A stretch of DNA of 64,000 bases from Argopecten irradians. Its lineage: Eukaryota; Mollusca; Bivalvia; Pectinida; Pectinidae. Every line of letters starts with the position of its first letter. Within the stretch, counting starts at the first letter, position 1. The translations under genes and the position numbers were made by a program. Positions 60,924 to 64,000 of the stretch are shown here, piece after piece. The stretch covers positions 57,549,997 through 57,613,996 of the forward strand of contig NC_091135.1 in NCBI RefSeq assembly GCF_041381155.1, given 5' to 3'. The notes under the pieces were generated by a model. It had not been told where the DNA came from, did not search any database, and worked only from the letters and a program-made list of their open reading frames with translations.

Positions 60924-61243
60924 CACATACTGAGAGTTTATCAGCGGAAATTCTGGAAAAGAAGAAAAAACAAGCCAGGCAGCAAACATTTCACAAAGAA
61001 ATATCTATACAACAAATAATAATGCTTTGGGAGGGAGGGAGGGCTTATGAATTCTTTTCTCAGAGCCGTGACAAGAAAGGACGTTTACGCATGCTCGCTC
61101 AAAAAACTTCCAACTTCCGGGTCATTGTAAATTATGTCACGGCAACCCCGATCCGGAATATACCGAGATATAAAATTCAACACCTAAGTAGCCCATAAGC
61201 TGTCCCATTTATAAATTGATTTATTCCTTATAGAATAAATCTA
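60924..61243 (-). repeat. Segment between the two direct repeats (candidate A2)
   Basis: 320 bp with a purine-rich run (gggagggagggagg near 61030). If the element is Ngaro-like this segment should be matched at the element's other end, which lies beyond position 64000. The short plus-strand open frame here has no recognisable domain. Confidence 0.35.
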
Positions 61244-61721
61244 ATTATAAAAGATAACAGACACACAAATAGACAATACAAGGCCACGGCTTTATTGACA
61301 ATGCACGCCATAAAGGCATTAATGGCAATGTCCAAATATATACAACAATTCATTCTCAAACTACTTCCGGAATATCACTTCACTTCCGGCATAATGTCAC
61401 TTCCGGTTTCATCAACTTCCGGTTTCAGAAAAGTTCCTAGATTTTAATTTCAGAATAATCAGATATCATTTCTTATCTTTAATTATCTATGTTTTTTGGT
61501 GTGGCCGAGGCTCTCCAACAGGCCATTTATCACAAATAGTTCACTATTGATATGCCTGAGGCTCTTCCCAACAGGCCCTTTATCACAAATACTTCAAATA
61601 ATGGTATGCCCGAGGCTCTCCACACTGGCCCTTTATCACAAATAGTGCAATACTGATATGCCCGAGGCTCTCCACAACAGGCCATAATCTGAATACCATG
61701 ATTCTAGTTTGTCGAAGTTCC
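61244..61721 (-). repeat. Direct repeat copy 2 (candidate B1)
   Basis: About 478 bp, about 97-98% identical to copy 1 apart from one short repeat-number difference in the 'acttccgg' words. It lies about 190 bp after the end of the hydrolase reading frame on the minus strand. Confidence 0.75.
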
Positions 61722-61907
61722 GCCAAATGGTTTCATTTTCATGAACCAAGGAAAGGAAACCACCGCCAACGTGATAACACGAGAGGCGCCTAACAACGAT
61801 AAACAAAGCCGTGCCATAAAGGGGATGTGGGGGAGGTGATGGAATGTTAATTGATCTGTATACCCTAGCTACCTAATGCCAAATTCTATTTTTAAAGGGG
61901 GAACGCT

Positions 61908-62540
61908 TTATTTTCTGAATCCATAAATGACCATAGTGCAGCTTTGATTGTGCCCAAAAACCTCATTTCCAATATCAGACAAGTGCACACCATCATCCTT
62001 GTTGAACATGTTTGGATTGCTTAATGTTAACTCTGGGTATCTGATGTATGCACCATGACAATATTGTAACATATATGATGCTGCCGATCTGTTCACACGG
62101 GAACGGGCCCTATCACACCAATGATGGCCCCAAGGTGACCAAACTCTCCAATTGAACCTAGGGAGAATTTGTGACCAAATTAGTAAACTTCCTGGATAAG
62201 AATTTTTTAAGAATTCCAAATTGCTGTTAATGGAAACCCCTAATTCGAAGGTATTGGCTCCTTGACCTATGTCAGTTCCTCCACAATGCAGCAATGACAT
62301 ATGAGGCCTACCTGCTTCTTTCAATGACATATGAGGCCTACCTGCTTCTTTCACCAACTCGGACACTTGAAAAACCAAGTTGTCCGTTGTTAAGCCCCCT
62401 TGAGCTCTCCAATAAACTTTAACCCCTCTATCATGATACAAACCTAAATCTTCCCCAAAGGAACTAAGCATGGCGTGGTTTTGGGCACGTTTCACAATGG
62501 AGGAGCCAACAATGAAAATCTTGATAGGATCTGAAACAAT
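61908..62540 (-). pseudogene. SGNH-hydrolase part of the Ngaro-like element (fossil)
   Basis: Blocks of the SGNH/GDSL fold are visible in order: IVGSSIVKRA with the candidate nucleophile serine, LHCGGTDIG (block III) and DGVHLSDIGNEVF with the Asp-x-x-His pair. Such hydrolases are reported in some Ngaro elements; their role in the life cycle is not settled. A splice-like donor and acceptor lie between this frame and the recombinase frame, so an intron is possible. Confidence 0.65.
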
Positions 62541-62591
62541 CTCAGTTACTATAAGTAAAACTATGGTATGTACAATGATTACCTGGTATTT

Positions 62592-63569
62592 CTAATTTGA
62601 CACAGGTAAGCGAATATATCGTTTATAGACATCAGATTTCCACCTTCCCAATCTTTGAATGGTATCACTACTTAAACCCTTAATAGCCGCTTGTGTTGCC
62701 CCGCCTATTCTAAACGAGTGAGTTTTGTAGGATGAAACATCATAATCAGCAAACTTTAGAGCCTTATGAAGAACTGTGGCAAACTGAAAACGAGTAACTG
62801 CCTTTCCATTGAAGTGACAGAATAACGGACCTTTCGCTGTACTAGGACGGATAGCTAAATATTGTTTAATTGCCTGTACAGGACATATTGATGCACCCGT
62901 TGCAGCTATGGACAGTTTTGTTGAACGACCCAACTGGTCCGTTTTTGAAAAACGGATGTTAATTTCTACTGAGTTAGAATTCAAAGAAATGTCCTCAATT
63001 TGTAAGACTCTTTCACTATTTCCCCTGCACACTACTATAATTTCGCTGACCCGTAATAAACCAAAAAATGCTAATAAAAATGAAGCCAAAAACAACTTGG
63101 ATTCAAAATGTGAACTACAGATTTACTGCAAAGCAAATGGCACTTTCTTAAGCATATCCAATGTTATGGGGGCCCTAGTATCTTTTGATGACACAGTACG
63201 TCTCATGCCTTCCAAAATTTTCTTTAACAAAAAGTTATGGGTGTGATCCTCACCTCCAAAACATTTGCTATAAAAACTGAGACCAGCCATATATGTCCTA
63301 ACTGTCGAAGGGGCTATCTTTTTGTTTGACAAATGCAAGGCAAAATTAACCAAATGAGCTAGAGGTGGTGGCCATACACTATTAAACTCAAATTGAACAC
63401 GAAAGTCCTCAAAAACTCGCTTTGCATTTTCATAAACAAATTTTGTATTTTCCGCTAAGGATGCCGAAACTAAAGTATCGAATTCAACTTGAAACTGTTC
63501 CAAAACTCCTGAGGAACTGTACAAGGCTCTGGGCAGGACCAAGGTGCCAGTTGTCGGAATCTGCACCAC
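62592..63569 (-). pseudogene. Tyrosine recombinase part of the Ngaro-like element (fossil)
   Basis: The N-terminal core-binding part reads SLAENTKFVYENAKRVFEDF and APSTVRTYMAGLSFYSKCFG. The catalytic part shows GLLRVSEI (first Arg), KTHSFRIGGATQAA (His-x-x-Arg) and LGRWKSDVYKRYIR (Trp and the Tyr nucleophile). In the family it inserts the circular DNA copy without a target duplication. Its start overlaps the RNase H frame, a layout common in DIRS-order elements. Confidence 0.85.
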
Positions 63570-63945
63570 TGAAATCGAGACAAAGCATCAGCAACAGAAT
63601 TACAGACCCCCTGTACATGAAGGGCCTTTTGTTGTTCAACACATTCACTAAGGCTAAATTGTCACAATGAAAAACCACTCTTTTGTTGCGTAACACATCA
63701 GACCACACATACAAGGCCAGAACTATTGGCACCAATTCCAAAAATGTGATATCACGCATAATATCACAGCCTTTCCATTCCAAAGGCCATGCTAAAACAA
63801 GCCATTGTTTACCTAGAATAGCTCCACAACCCAAGTTCGCATTTCCTGCGCTATCAGTGTATAACTGCAAGTCAGAATTTGTCAACCAACTAGATTCTGA
63901 TATGTAGCAGACACCATTAAATTGACTAAAGAACTCTAACCACAT
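63484..63945 (-). pseudogene. RNase H part of the Ngaro-like element (fossil)
   Basis: YTDSAGNANLGCGAIL, FLELVPIVLALYVW and VFHCDNLALVNVLN carry the Asp, Glu and Asp of a retroelement RNase H in DIRS style. The residues before it (EDLKMWLEFFSQFNG) are the usual link from the polymerase, which continues past the window edge. Confidence 0.85.
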
Positions 63946-64000
63946 TTTAAGATCTTCTTTTATCCCATGAGTAATGCGAATGTAATAAAATGGTTGAGTA

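Larger units (their letters stand above)
60436..64000 (-). mobile_element. Ngaro-like tyrosine-recombinase retrotransposon, right edge cut by the window
   Basis: On the minus strand the order is RNase H (63945-63484), tyrosine recombinase (63569-62592), SGNH-type hydrolase (about 62540-61908), then two direct repeats around a spacer. Recombinase in place of integrase defines the DIRS order. A hydrolase after the recombinase, with repeats after the coding region, fits the Ngaro group. The polymerase should lie to the right of position 64000. I treat it as a fossil; from what is in view it looks largely whole, with few breaks, and the high identity of the two repeats suggests a recent arrival. 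Confidence 0.7.

Overview
The window is animal nuclear DNA. It is AT-rich, most of it does not code, and about one third (roughly 20 kb) is tandem repeat. The two clear host genes are intron-bearing rhodopsin-class receptors of a protostome (FMRFamide-receptor-like) kind. A dispersed repeat family with the opening 'gtcctattaacaac...aaggacgg' reminds me of repeats common in bivalve (scallop) sequence. My best guess is therefore a bivalve mollusc; that guess is inference only. No rRNA, tRNA, CRISPR array or bacterial-type operon was seen.

Layout: 1-5.7 kb is intergenic or intronic sequence with dispersed repeats. 5.7-7.0 kb is receptor gene 1. 7.0-14.8 kb is intergenic, with repeat family A and one copy of a roughly 1 kb duplicated segment. 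14.8-21.2 kb looks like one composite transposon with CACTG-type inverted ends. It holds two satellite arrays built on the same TTACACC motif, a LINE fragment with inverted ends and two nested MITEs. 21.5-32.6 kb is a run of three unrelated satellites (41, 35 and about 22 bp units). 32.9-34.7 kb is receptor gene 2, a paralogue of gene 1 in the same orientation. 35.7-39.3 kb is a broken Ty3/gypsy-type LTR element with intact ends and a 5-bp target duplication. 39.3-43.4 kb holds weak coding-like patches and a MITE with a T/G microsatellite. 43.4-53.8 kb is a 37-bp satellite split by a 3.3 kb foldback element. 54.2-56.0 kb is a 43-bp satellite. 56-64 kb holds a candidate exon, small MITEs and remains of tyrosine-recombinase retrotransposons (DIRS/Ngaro group). 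The largest of these lies on the minus strand and runs off the right edge.

How it fits together: the only host function supported is a pair of tandem peptide-type receptors. They share a stretch of about 178 bp that is far more alike than the rest of the genes, which suggests gene conversion. The remainder is a dense nest of mobile elements and satellites, several of them inserted into one another, so a relative order of events can be read. The most unusual structures are the CACTG-ended composite element with paired motif arrays, the 3.3 kb palindromic foldback with paired reading-frame remnants in its arms, and the Ngaro-like element with candidate split direct repeats and a hydrolase domain.
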